A stretch of DNA of 64,000 nt from Chloroflexota bacterium (GTDB taxonomy: Bacteria; Chloroflexota; Anaerolineae; Anaerolineales; Villigracilaceae). Shown piece after piece: positions 42,450 to 50,181 of this stretch (position 1 is the first letter of the stretch; each line of letters begins with the position of its first letter). The notes under the pieces were generated by a model. It did no database searches. It had not been told where the DNA came from and worked only from the letters and a program-made list of their open reading frames with translations. Location of the stretch: positions 5,482 to 69,481 of the forward strand of contig JAEWVF010000111.1 in the NCBI GenBank assembly GCA_023459215.1. The letters run 5' to 3'. A program made the translations under genes and the position numbers.

Positions 42450-44018
42450 TCACGCTTCGCCGGGTTTGGGCGGGTAGCCGGTGATTTCGCGGATTTCTTC
42501 GTAGAGCGGTTGCAGTCTTTTGTACATTTTGCTGTAAACACGCCGGTAAAGCTCGTCGTAAATGTGCTGGCGCTGCAGGTCGGGGCTGAAAACCTGGGAA
42601 ACGTGGGTCATCTCGCGGATGGCGGTATCAAAATCCGGGTGCAGCTTGAGTCCGACAGCGGCGTCGATGGCCGCGCCCAGCCCGGAGGTTTCGTAGATGT
42701 GCGGGCGCGCAGCCGGCAGTCCGAAAACATCCGCAGTGAGCTGCATGGCCGCATCGCTTTGCGAACCGCCGCCCGAAACGCGCAGTTCGGTGATCGGGAT
42801 GCCGGAGCGTTTCTCGGTGCGTTCCTTGCCCTCGCGCAGGGCGTAAGCCAGGCCTTCGAGGATGGCGCGATAGAGATGGGCGCGGGTATGCACATCGCCA
42901 AAGCCGATTATCGCGCCCTTGGCCTCCGGGCCAGGCACTTTCAGCCCCGGCGACCAGTAGGGTTGCAGCATCAGGCCCATCGAACCGGGACGAACGGCGT
43001 TGACCAGCTCGTCGAACAGGGCTTCGGCCTCGATGCCGCGCTCGGCGGCAATTTGCTGCTCGTGCAGGCCGAATTCGCTCTTGAACCACGAAACCATCCA
43101 GTAGCCGCGGTAGATTTGCACCTCCAGGCTGTACGCACCCGGCACCGCAGACGGGTAGGGCGGGATGAGCGGGATGGCCTCAACGTAGCGCCGGTGGGTG
43201 GTGTTGATCGTGGCGGTCGTCCCATAGCTCAGGCAGCCGACGTGCGGTTCGAGACAACCCGCGCCGATGACTTCGCAGGCTTTGTCGGCGGCGGCAGCGA
43301 TAACCGGCAGGCCGACCGGGATGCCGGTCGCGGCGGCGGCCTCGGGGCTGATTTGTCCGAGCTGCCCGGCGGGCGGCACCAGCTCCGGCAGCCAGTCCAG
43401 GTCGACGGGCACGGCCTGGCGCTTCCAGTCCCATTTGCCGGACCAGTTCAGGTTTTTGTAATCGAAGGGGATATAGGCCACCTGTGACCCGACCGAGTCT
43501 CTGAATTGGCCGGTCAGGCGGTAGGTCAGGTAGCCCGAAAGGAGCAGATATTTGTGGGTTTTGGCCCAGATTTCGGGCTGCTGGGTGCGGATCCAGTTGG
43601 CCTCCGCTTCCGATTGCAGGTAGGCGACGGTCTCGCTCATGCCCGAAAGCGCGAACGCCAACCCCCACAGCCCGCCGACCGGTTTCAGTCCGCTGGTGCG
43701 GCGCTGGTCCGGCCAGACGATGGCCGGTCGCAGCGGCTTGCCGTTTTTGTCCAGGTTGATCAGGGTCGAGCGTTGGGTGGTCAGGGCCACCCCGGCGATG
43801 GCGTCTTTTTCAACGCCTTTTTTCCATAAACCCTGGCAAGCCTCGCACAATGTTTCCCAGAAGTATCGCGGGTCCTGTTCGGCCCAGCCCGGCTGCGGCG
43901 TGGTGTAGGGCTGGATCGAGACGCGCTGTTTGGCGAGCAGGTTGCCGCGCAGGTCAAAGGTCAGCGCGCGCACCGATTGGGTTCCGTAGTCAATGGCCAA
44001 CAGGATGTCGCGGGGCAT
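42450..44018 (-). CDS. FGGY-family carbohydrate kinase
   Basis: A 522-residue kinase of the glycerol/xylulose/ribulokinase superfamily. N-terminal ILLAIDYGTQSVRALTF, substrate loop GVALTTQRSTLINLD, VWPDQRR, the phosphate motif AAADKACEVIG and C-terminal RVSGGGSQSDAAMQLTADVFG are present. The substrate cannot be fixed: the neighbours (glycerol-3-phosphate-type dehydrogenase, AGPS-like oxidase) suggest glycerol or another polyol, and the sequence differs clearly from xylB at 33593-35083. ATG 44018 has GGAG upstream. It is downstream of the glpD-like gene. Confidence 0.9.
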   Translation of the reverse strand: MPRDILLAIDYGTQSVRALTFDLRGNLLAKQRVSIQPYTTPQPGWAEQDPRYFWETLCEACQGLWKKGVEKDAIAGVALTTQRSTLINLDKNGKPLRPAIVWPDQRRTSGLKPVGGLWGLAFALSGMSETVAYLQSEAEANWIRTQQPEIWAKTHKYLLLSGYLTYRLTGQFRDSVGSQVAYIPFDYKNLNWSGKWDWKRQAVPVDLDWLPELVPPAGQLGQISPEAAAATGIPVGLPVIAAAADKACEVIGAGCLEPHVGCLSYGTTATINTTHRRYVEAIPLIPPYPSAVPGAYSLEVQIYRGYWMVSWFKSEFGLHEQQIAAERGIEAEALFDELVNAVRPGSMGLMLQPYWSPGLKVPGPEAKGAIIGFGDVHTRAHLYRAILEGLAYALREGKERTEKRSGIPITELRVSGGGSQSDAAMQLTADVFGLPAARPHIYETSGLGAAIDAAVGLKLHPDFDTAIREMTHVSQVFSPDLQRQHIYDELYRRVYSKMYKRLQPLYEEIREITGYPPKPGEA

Positions 44019-44057
44019 GGCACACTCCAAAGGGGGATGTTAGAACTCTTGGATAAA

Positions 44058-44110
44058 TCCTGAGCGGAGCATCCTTCAACGATAAACTACGCTCGGCCCT
44101 GCGCTCAGGA
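44058..44110. repeat. Inverted repeat between the GlpD-like and FGGY kinase genes
   Basis: Arms TCCTGAGCG (44058-44066) and CGCTCAGGA (44102-44110) bound a 35-nt loop. This word is typical of intergenic palindromes; a function is not evident. Confidence 0.45.
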
Positions 44111-44173
44111 CATGATGCTTTGATGGTAAACAGTGCAGTCGCAGGACATTTACAGACCGGTTATTCGATTTCG

Positions 44174-45925
44174 TTATTCATCCGACTGCGATTTGCGCCG
44201 CCACAGCCAAAAGACTGCCGCGCCGATGGCTGCGCCCAGGGTTGCAAAAATACCCAATAGCAGATTGCGCTTCTTGAGCCATTCCCGGTAAGCGGCCTGA
44301 CGGCGCAGGCGGGTTTCGGCCAGTTCCTGCCTCCAATCCGGGATGGACTCGCGCGCCGGTAAATTGTAGCACGTTCGCGCCAACTCAAGGTAGGCGTCCT
44401 GCTCGTTTTTCCAGCGCGGATCGTCCCAGCCCAGTTCTGCCTGGCAAATCTCACGGACGCGTGCCAGCAGTTCCGCCCCGCCGTTGGGTAGCAGCAGGCC
44501 AATCCGCACCCGGCGCAGCAACAGGTCTTCGAGATGGATAACCGCCTCGGCGCGGGCCGCCCAACGCAGTTCGGCCCACAGCGTGTGTGTGCCGGGGATG
44601 CGGGTCAGTTCGCCTGCCTGAGCCGCTTCGGCCACTTTGGGCGCATCCGCCCCGTAGCGGCCCAGCAATCGCCGCCAGTCGGCCTGTTCCAGGGCGATGC
44701 CTTCCGGCAGCGGCAGGTCGATTTTGTTCAGCGCTGGCAGGTCGCCGGGCAGGTCGGGCATTTCGGGCAGACGTTGGCGCGCCGTCTTGAGCGCATCGCG
44801 CGCGATCAGGCGGAAGGTGGTTAGCTTGCCGCCGGTTACGGTCAGCAGGCCGTTTTCCTGCCAGACAACGTGCTCGCGCGATTCCTTCGACGGGTCGGCC
44901 TGGCCGGTGCCGATGACCGGCCGCACCCCGGCATAGGTCGAGAGCACATCCTCCAGACTCAGGTGCAGGGAGGGGAATTCGGCTTCGACAGCAGCCATCA
45001 GGTAGGCCACTTCCTCGCCGCTGATGCCTGGTTCGCGGTTCAGGTCAGCCGCGTAATCCACATCGGTGGTGCCGACCAGGGTTGCGCCTTCCCAGGGGAA
45101 AACGAAAACCGGACGCCGGTCGATGGGATGCAGGAAGCTGACCGCCTGCGCCGCCGGAAAGCGCCAGGAGGGGAAGATCAGGTGGCTGCCGCGCAGCGGG
45201 CGGATGCGCGCCTCGCCGCCGACTTGTTCGCGCAGCCGGTCGGCCCAGGCCCCGGTGGCGTTGATTACCAGCCGGGCGTTCACTTCACGCTCCTGACCGC
45301 TGACCTCGTCATGCAGCACTGCGCCGCTGACCTGGCCGTTTGCCTCGCGCAGCAGGGTTTTGGCGCTGACATAATTGAGCGCTGTCCCGCCTTCGGCCAC
45401 GGCCTCGCCCAGGACGCGCAAGACCAGGCGCGCGTCGTCGGTCTGGGCGTCGCCGTAGCGGAATCCGCCTTCGAGGTTGTGGTGCGCAACGTGCGGGGCC
45501 AACATGCGGAATTCCTGCGGCGAGTAGTAGCGATGTCCCCAGCGCAGGGCGAGCAGGTCGTAGACGGTCAGCCCGGCCTCGAACGTCCAGCGTCCGGGAA
45601 AGTCGCCTTCATGCACCGAAAGCAGGAAGCCGAGCGGGTCGATCAGGCCGGGGCCTTCGTGCAGGAGTGTTTCGCGTTCGAGCACCGAGGCGCGTGTCAA
45701 CAGGATGTCACCCTGCTTCAGGTAGCGCAGCCCGCCGTGGACGAGCTTCGACGAGCGGCTGGAGGTGCCCCAGGCAAAATCGCGCTGTTCCACCAGCAGG
45801 GCGGCCAGCCCCAGGCGCACCGCCTCGCGCAGGATGCCCGCGCCGGTAATCCCCCCACCGACAATCAGCACATCATAGGCCGGACGCAGTTGTTTGAAAC
45901 TTGTTCGGGATGTTTTCTTGGTCAT
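44174..45925 (-). CDS. glpD: FAD-dependent glycerol-3-phosphate dehydrogenase with C-terminal membrane anchor
   Basis: A 583-residue GlpD/GlpO-type flavoprotein that oxidises glycerol 3-phosphate to dihydroxyacetone phosphate and feeds electrons to quinones. N-terminal FAD motif VLIVGGGITGAGI, WGTSSRSSKLVHGGLRYL, INATGAWAD, LVGTTDVDY, TYAGVRPVIG and TVTGGKLTTFR are all present, with the C-terminal helical DAO_C domain. Unusually, the last 29 residues form one hydrophobic segment (LLLGIFATLGAAIGAAVFWLW) with a basic tail, so the enzyme seems anchored by a C-terminal helix rather than only bound peripherally. Confidence 0.93.
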   Translation of the reverse strand: MTKKTSRTSFKQLRPAYDVLIVGGGITGAGILREAVRLGLAALLVEQRDFAWGTSSRSSKLVHGGLRYLKQGDILLTRASVLERETLLHEGPGLIDPLGFLLSVHEGDFPGRWTFEAGLTVYDLLALRWGHRYYSPQEFRMLAPHVAHHNLEGGFRYGDAQTDDARLVLRVLGEAVAEGGTALNYVSAKTLLREANGQVSGAVLHDEVSGQEREVNARLVINATGAWADRLREQVGGEARIRPLRGSHLIFPSWRFPAAQAVSFLHPIDRRPVFVFPWEGATLVGTTDVDYAADLNREPGISGEEVAYLMAAVEAEFPSLHLSLEDVLSTYAGVRPVIGTGQADPSKESREHVVWQENGLLTVTGGKLTTFRLIARDALKTARQRLPEMPDLPGDLPALNKIDLPLPEGIALEQADWRRLLGRYGADAPKVAEAAQAGELTRIPGTHTLWAELRWAARAEAVIHLEDLLLRRVRIGLLLPNGGAELLARVREICQAELGWDDPRWKNEQDAYLELARTCYNLPARESIPDWRQELAETRLRRQAAYREWLKKRNLLLGIFATLGAAIGAAVFWLWRRKSQSDE

Positions 45926-46042
45926 TTTGCCATCCAGTTTTTTTGCGTAGCTGGTCGAGTAGGCGGCGGGGTTTTCATCCGGATTCCGGTCCGCTCAATC
46001 GCCGCCGTATCGAGACCAGAGATATATTTGTGGATAGAACGA

Positions 46043-47629
46043 TTAAAACAATTTGCCCGGGTTCATCAATCCGTCCGGGTCGAAGGTTTGCGCCAGGCTG
46101 CCGAGCGCCTTCATTCCCAGCGCGCCTTTTTCCGCGGGCAGGTAGGGCGCATGGTCTGTGCCAACGCCGTGCTGGTGGCTGATGGTCGCGCCTCGGGCAA
46201 CGATCACCTGGCTGGCGGCGCTTTTCAGCTTTTGCCAGCGCGCCAGGGTCGCTTCGTGAGAGTCTGCCAGGCGGAACAGGTACATCACATAGATGCTGCA
46301 TCCACTGGCATAAGTGTGCGACAGGTGGGTGAAAACATGCACGTGTTCGCCCTCCGCCTCCAGCCCGTTGCGCAGGGCCGTTTCGATGGCTGCCAGCGTC
46401 TCGGGCACTTTGGCCCAGGTGGTGGCCGTTTCGAGCGTGTCGATGGCGTAACCTAGTTCCCAGAGCGTGTTGCGCAGGTAGGGTGTTTTGAAGCGGTTCT
46501 TGTGCCATTGCTCACCGAAAATGCGCCCAACATGCACCCCGCCCAGGCGTTCGCAAATGCCCAGCGCGGCGTGGCGCGTGGCGCGCATCAGGTCGGCCTG
46601 GCCGACGAATCCGAGCAGCAGCATGGTTTTTTCATCTTTCAGCCCGCGCAGGCTGAGCAACGATTCGAGCGCGCCAATGGCCGTCTCGTGCCCGGCCAGG
46701 GCCAGGGTGGTCGCCGTTTCGCGCGCCGTTGAGAGCCGCAGCATGCCCAGCGGCAGGTTATTTTGCAGGATTTGACGCACCGCTTCCTGGCCGTGTTCGA
46801 AATCGGGGAAGAATACCGCGTGAAAGGCTTCCACCTGCGGCAGCGGGCTGACCCGGACTGTGGCCTGGGTCACGAACCCGAAGCGGCCTTCCGAACCGAG
46901 AATGGCCTCCCTTAAATCCGGCCCGGCAGCGGAAGCCGGGAAAGTGGGCAAGTCGAGCACCCCGGCCGGGCTGACAACGCGCCCCCCGGCGAACAGCTTT
47001 TCGATGCGCCCGTAGCGCAGCGACTGCTGGCCGCTCGAGCGGGTCACGATCCAGCCGCCGAGGGTCGAGTATTCGAAGGATTGCGGGTAATGGCCGAGGG
47101 TCAATCCGTGGGCGCGCAGTTGCGCTTCCAGGTCGGGGCCGGCCACGCCCGCGCCAAACGTCGCCAGCATCGATTTTTTGTCCAGTTGCAGCAGGCGGTT
47201 CATGCGCCCCAAAGCCACCGTCAGGGTCGGCTGGCCGGGCTGGACTCCAAGATGGCCGACCACGCTTGTCCCGCCCCCGTAGGGAATCAGCTTGGCCCCG
47301 GAGTTTTTCGCGTAAGCAATCAATTCGGCGATTTGCTCTTCGTTTTCGGGGAAGGCCACCCCATCGGGGAAGCCGGGAATTGCCCCGGAGCGCAGCGCGA
47401 CCCAATCGGCGAAGGATTGCCCGGCGGCGTGCGCCAGGCGGCTTTCGGCGTCACTGCGCACCAGCGGATGGGCGGGCAGGCGCGAGGCCGGGATGCGCGC
47501 GAGCGCCTCGGCGCGGGAGGCTTCGGGTTTCGGGCCGGATGGGCCGACCCAGGCTGCAAGTTTTTTGACGGCGGATGCCGGTACGGGGTAGATGACGCTG
47601 TCATCGCCCCAGCCATTCCAGCGGCGCAT
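46043..47629 (-). CDS. FAD-binding oxidase of the alkyldihydroxyacetonephosphate synthase (AGPS) type
   Basis: A 528-residue PCMH-type FAD-linked enzyme. The opening RRWNGWGDDS is characteristic of AGPS-like proteins. The FAD site PYGGGTSVVGHLG (about 135-147) and STLGGWIVTRSSG follow, with C-terminal ATISHQHGVGTDHAPYL and FDPDGLMNPGKLF. True AGPS forms the ether bond of alkyl lipids; bacterial relatives next to glycerol genes may instead oxidise hydroxyacids or polyols, so function is open. The ATG at 47629 is preceded by AGGAG. It lies between the GntR regulator and the GlpD-like gene. Confidence 0.9.
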   Translation of the reverse strand: MRRWNGWGDDSVIYPVPASAVKKLAAWVGPSGPKPEASRAEALARIPASRLPAHPLVRSDAESRLAHAAGQSFADWVALRSGAIPGFPDGVAFPENEEQIAELIAYAKNSGAKLIPYGGGTSVVGHLGVQPGQPTLTVALGRMNRLLQLDKKSMLATFGAGVAGPDLEAQLRAHGLTLGHYPQSFEYSTLGGWIVTRSSGQQSLRYGRIEKLFAGGRVVSPAGVLDLPTFPASAAGPDLREAILGSEGRFGFVTQATVRVSPLPQVEAFHAVFFPDFEHGQEAVRQILQNNLPLGMLRLSTARETATTLALAGHETAIGALESLLSLRGLKDEKTMLLLGFVGQADLMRATRHAALGICERLGGVHVGRIFGEQWHKNRFKTPYLRNTLWELGYAIDTLETATTWAKVPETLAAIETALRNGLEAEGEHVHVFTHLSHTYASGCSIYVMYLFRLADSHEATLARWQKLKSAASQVIVARGATISHQHGVGTDHAPYLPAEKGALGMKALGSLAQTFDPDGLMNPGKLF

Positions 47630-47675
47630 AGGGTTCTCCTTGTTTTCTGGAGTCAGCGACTCCCGTGGTGGGCTA

Positions 47676-48374
47676 TCAAAAATCGGGAGACTTTTCACTC
47701 CACAGATCGAAACTTTCGCGCATGACTTGCCGGGTGACATTTTCAGCGGCGGAGGGGTTTTCCGCTTGCGCGGCGGCCAGCAAGTCGGCGTAGAAACGGC
47801 GCGAGTGGGCGCGGGTAATCTCTTTCCTGAAGTAGCGCTGCGCCATCTGCTCGTAAAAGCCGCCGAAACCGTTCAGGATCAGGGTGTAGATTGGGTTTTG
47901 GCTGGCAAGCGTTAGGGAGCGATGCAGCGCCCAATCGAAGGCGGCGAAAGCCTCGGCTGAGTCTGCCAGGGTTGCGGCGTTTTCCAGCAAAGCGGCCACC
48001 TGTCCCGGTTGGCGTTCGACGGCGAGCCGGGCATAGGCCGGTGCCAGCGCCAGCCGCACATCCAGCAGGTTGGGGATGAAATCGGGCGGCAGTTCGGCGC
48101 TGAAACGTACCAGGGCGCTGAGCACGTTCAGCCCACCCTCGCGCCAGTAGTCGTTGACGCGGGTGGCTTTGCCGTGCTGGATGGTGAGCCAGCCATCGCG
48201 ACCCAGGCGGGCGAGCACCTCGCGCAGGGCTGGGCGGGCGATGCCAAGCTGGGATGCCAGCTCGCGTTCAGCGGGCAGCAGGCTGCCGGGCGGATACGTT
48301 CCGCCGATGATGGCGGTCAGCAGGGCCTGTTCGGCGTATTCGTACGGACGGGGAGGGGGTGTGAAGGTTGCCAT
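47676..48374 (-). CDS. GntR/FadR-subfamily transcriptional regulator
   Basis: A 232-residue regulator. N-terminal winged HTH (18-85, YPPGSLLPAERELASQLGIARPALREVLARLGRDGWL) and a C-terminal all-helical FCD effector domain (about 95-225, LLDVRLALAPAYARLAVERQ, DWALHRSLTLASQNPIY). The start at ATG 48374 is supported by a promoter and operator directly upstream. It is the first gene of the group with the AGPS-like, GlpD-like and FGGY kinase genes and likely controls them; the effector is unknown. Confidence 0.92.
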   Translation of the reverse strand: MATFTPPPRPYEYAEQALLTAIIGGTYPPGSLLPAERELASQLGIARPALREVLARLGRDGWLTIQHGKATRVNDYWREGGLNVLSALVRFSAELPPDFIPNLLDVRLALAPAYARLAVERQPGQVAALLENAATLADSAEAFAAFDWALHRSLTLASQNPIYTLILNGFGGFYEQMAQRYFRKEITRAHSRRFYADLLAAAQAENPSAAENVTRQVMRESFDLWSEKSPDF

Positions 48375-48384
48375 AAGTGGTAAG

Positions 48385-48410
48385 TGGTCAGACCAGTTAG
48401 GGTAATTATA
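48385..48410 (-). promoter_or_regulatory. GntR-type operator and -10 of the polyol/glycerol group
   Basis: TATAAT on the minus strand (48410-48405) is followed after 9 nt by the palindrome TGGTCTGACCA (48395-48385), matching the TGGTnnnACCA sites of FadR-type GntR proteins. It lies over the transcription start, indicating autorepression. Confidence 0.8.
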
Positions 48411-48450
48411 GGCCGCCTCGCGCCGCGAGTCAAGCAGGAAAACAGGAATC

Positions 48451-48482
48451 AAAAAACGGCCACCCTGGAGAGAGTGGCCGTT
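48451..48482 (-). terminator. Terminator after the CBS gene
   Basis: Minus-strand stem AACGGCCAC/GTGGCCGTT is followed by TTTT, 16 nt beyond the CBS stop codon. Confidence 0.85.
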
Positions 48483-48498
48483 TCCGGTTACAGTTTCA

Positions 48499-48936
48499 TC
48501 ACCCGCCAGCGCGGATGTAATGTTCCAGTTGCGAGATGATGAACTCGCGTTCTTCGATGGCGTTGCGCAGTACATCGCCAATCGAGATGACGCCCAGCAG
48601 TTGTTCGTTTTCCAACACCGGTAAGTGGCGGATGCGCTTCTGGGTCATCAGGGCCATGCACTCTTCTATCGGCTGGCTGGCGTTGACGTAGAGCACTTTT
48701 TCGGTCATGATCTCGCTAACCCTGGCGCTGGCGGTCGTTTTGCCGAGCAGGTCGACCTTACGGACGATGTCACGTTCCGAAATGATCCCGGCGATTTTGC
48801 CGTTCTGCATGACCAGCAGGGCGCCGACGTTATTCTCCGCCATCACCTTGATGGCTTCCAGCACGGTTGCATTGGGTGGCACCGAAACGATAAAATCCTG
48901 CCGTTTTGATTTGAGTAAATCGCGAGCGATTGCCAT
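48499..48936 (-). CDS. Tandem CBS-domain protein
   Basis: A 145-residue protein of two CBS motifs (about 10-65: DFIVSVPPNATVLEAIKVMAENNVGALLVM; 75-130: VLYVNASQPIEECMALMTQKRIRHLPVLEN). Such Bateman modules bind adenine nucleotides and act as small regulators of other proteins. The signature GIISERDIVRKV and GVISIGDVLRNAI loops are intact. ATG 48936 has GGAGG just upstream. It lies 72 bp after the adaptor gene of the ABC operon and could be co-transcribed. Confidence 0.93.
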   Translation of the reverse strand: MAIARDLLKSKRQDFIVSVPPNATVLEAIKVMAENNVGALLVMQNGKIAGIISERDIVRKVDLLGKTTASARVSEIMTEKVLYVNASQPIEECMALMTQKRIRHLPVLENEQLLGVISIGDVLRNAIEEREFIISQLEHYIRAGG

Positions 48937-49008
48937 AATTGCCTCCACAGGGGGATTATGGAATCAGTTTACACAGATTGAAAGCGACTGTCAACAATGT
49001 GAAAATTC

Positions 49009-50154
49009 TCACGGCGCAACGAAGGTCAGTTCGACCGTCATGCCCCAGCGCAGGCGTTCATCCGTCTCGTTCAGTTTGATTTTGACGGTGTAGAGCACGT
49101 CGCCGCCCTGGGTGCGGAACGATTGGCCGACCTGTTCGACCACGCCGTTCAGCACCAACTCATCGAGCGCATCCGGGCGGATTTCGACGGCCTGGCCTTC
49201 GCCAACGTTGACAACTTCCAGTTCGTTCAGGTCGCTGGTTTCGATCATCCAGGCGCTGAAATCGGCCAGTTGCACGGCGGCATTTTCCGGCCCGACCAGT
49301 TGGCCCACGGTCAGGTTGACATCGGTGACAGTCCCGGCAAAAGGCGCTTTCAGGTCATAGTTGTCCAGGTTGGATTGGGCCGCCGCAGCCTGGGCTTTGG
49401 CGTTTGCCAGACGGGCTTCAAGCAGGGCTTTTTGGTCTGCATCGAGACCATCGGCGCGCAGGTCATAAACGCGCTTTGCTTCGGCTTCGTTGGCCAGGGC
49501 GGCATCCAGCGCTGCGCGGACGATATCGCGTTCCTGGACGATTTCTTCGCGGATGCGCAGGGCTTCGTTGTAATCTTCCTGGGCTGCTTCGAGGTCATCT
49601 TCGGCGGTTTCGCGGCGGGTGTTGTCCTCGTTCAGATCTTTGTACTTGTCGAATTCTTCCTGGGCGTCATCGAGCGCATCTTTTTTGTCTTTGACTTCAG
49701 CGTCGGCATCTTCGATTTCATCTTTGATGGCGCTCAAGTCGATGTCTTCCCATTCGCGTTCGATTTCGGCGCGGGCTACCTGGGTTTTCAGGTAGGCATC
49801 CCAGGCCTGGGCGCGCGAAAGACCTTCAGCGCGGACGAATTCATCGTAAGCCTGTTGGGCGCCGGTCAGTTCGAGATTGGCGGCGGCCAGGCTGGCTTCG
49901 GCGGACTCACGATCCGAAAGCCGCGCCAGCACATCCCCCTGTTCGACCGTCTGGCCTTCGCTGACCAGGATTTCTTCGACGGTGCCGCGAACGGCAAAGG
50001 TAAGCACGACATCTGCCGCGGGGACAATCCGTCCTTCGGCGATGACCGTCTCATCGGCGATAGCTGGCGCTTCGACGGTGGGGGTGGCCTGTGCGCCGCA
50101 AGCGGTCAGGGCCAGGGAAAGCAAAACGAGCAGGGAGAAGAATATTTTTTTCAT
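49009..50154 (-). CDS. HlyD/MacA-like adaptor lipoprotein
   Basis: A 381-residue lipoprotein (ALTAC, Cys19) with the membrane-fusion-protein layout: biotinyl-lipoyl half motif (VRGTVEEILVSEGQTVEQGDVLARL), a long acidic coiled coil (about 85-260, many Glu/Asp/Lys/Ala heptads), second lipoyl half (LKAPFAGTVTDVNLTVGQLVGP) and a beta-barrel end. It should link the FtsX-type permease to the outside. It is the fourth gene of the operon starting at 54728. Confidence 0.92.
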   Translation of the reverse strand: MKKIFFSLLVLLSLALTACGAQATPTVEAPAIADETVIAEGRIVPAADVVLTFAVRGTVEEILVSEGQTVEQGDVLARLSDRESAEASLAAANLELTGAQQAYDEFVRAEGLSRAQAWDAYLKTQVARAEIEREWEDIDLSAIKDEIEDADAEVKDKKDALDDAQEEFDKYKDLNEDNTRRETAEDDLEAAQEDYNEALRIREEIVQERDIVRAALDAALANEAEAKRVYDLRADGLDADQKALLEARLANAKAQAAAAQSNLDNYDLKAPFAGTVTDVNLTVGQLVGPENAAVQLADFSAWMIETSDLNELEVVNVGEGQAVEIRPDALDELVLNGVVEQVGQSFRTQGGDVLYTVKIKLNETDERLRWGMTVELTFVAP

Positions 50155-50181
50155 AACGTTCCTTTCAATCTGGAAATAATT

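Noticed and set aside
44870..46456. A 528-codon open frame on the plus strand
   Set aside because: Antisense to the GlpD-like and AGPS-like genes; it spans their intergenic region and has no homologous motif.
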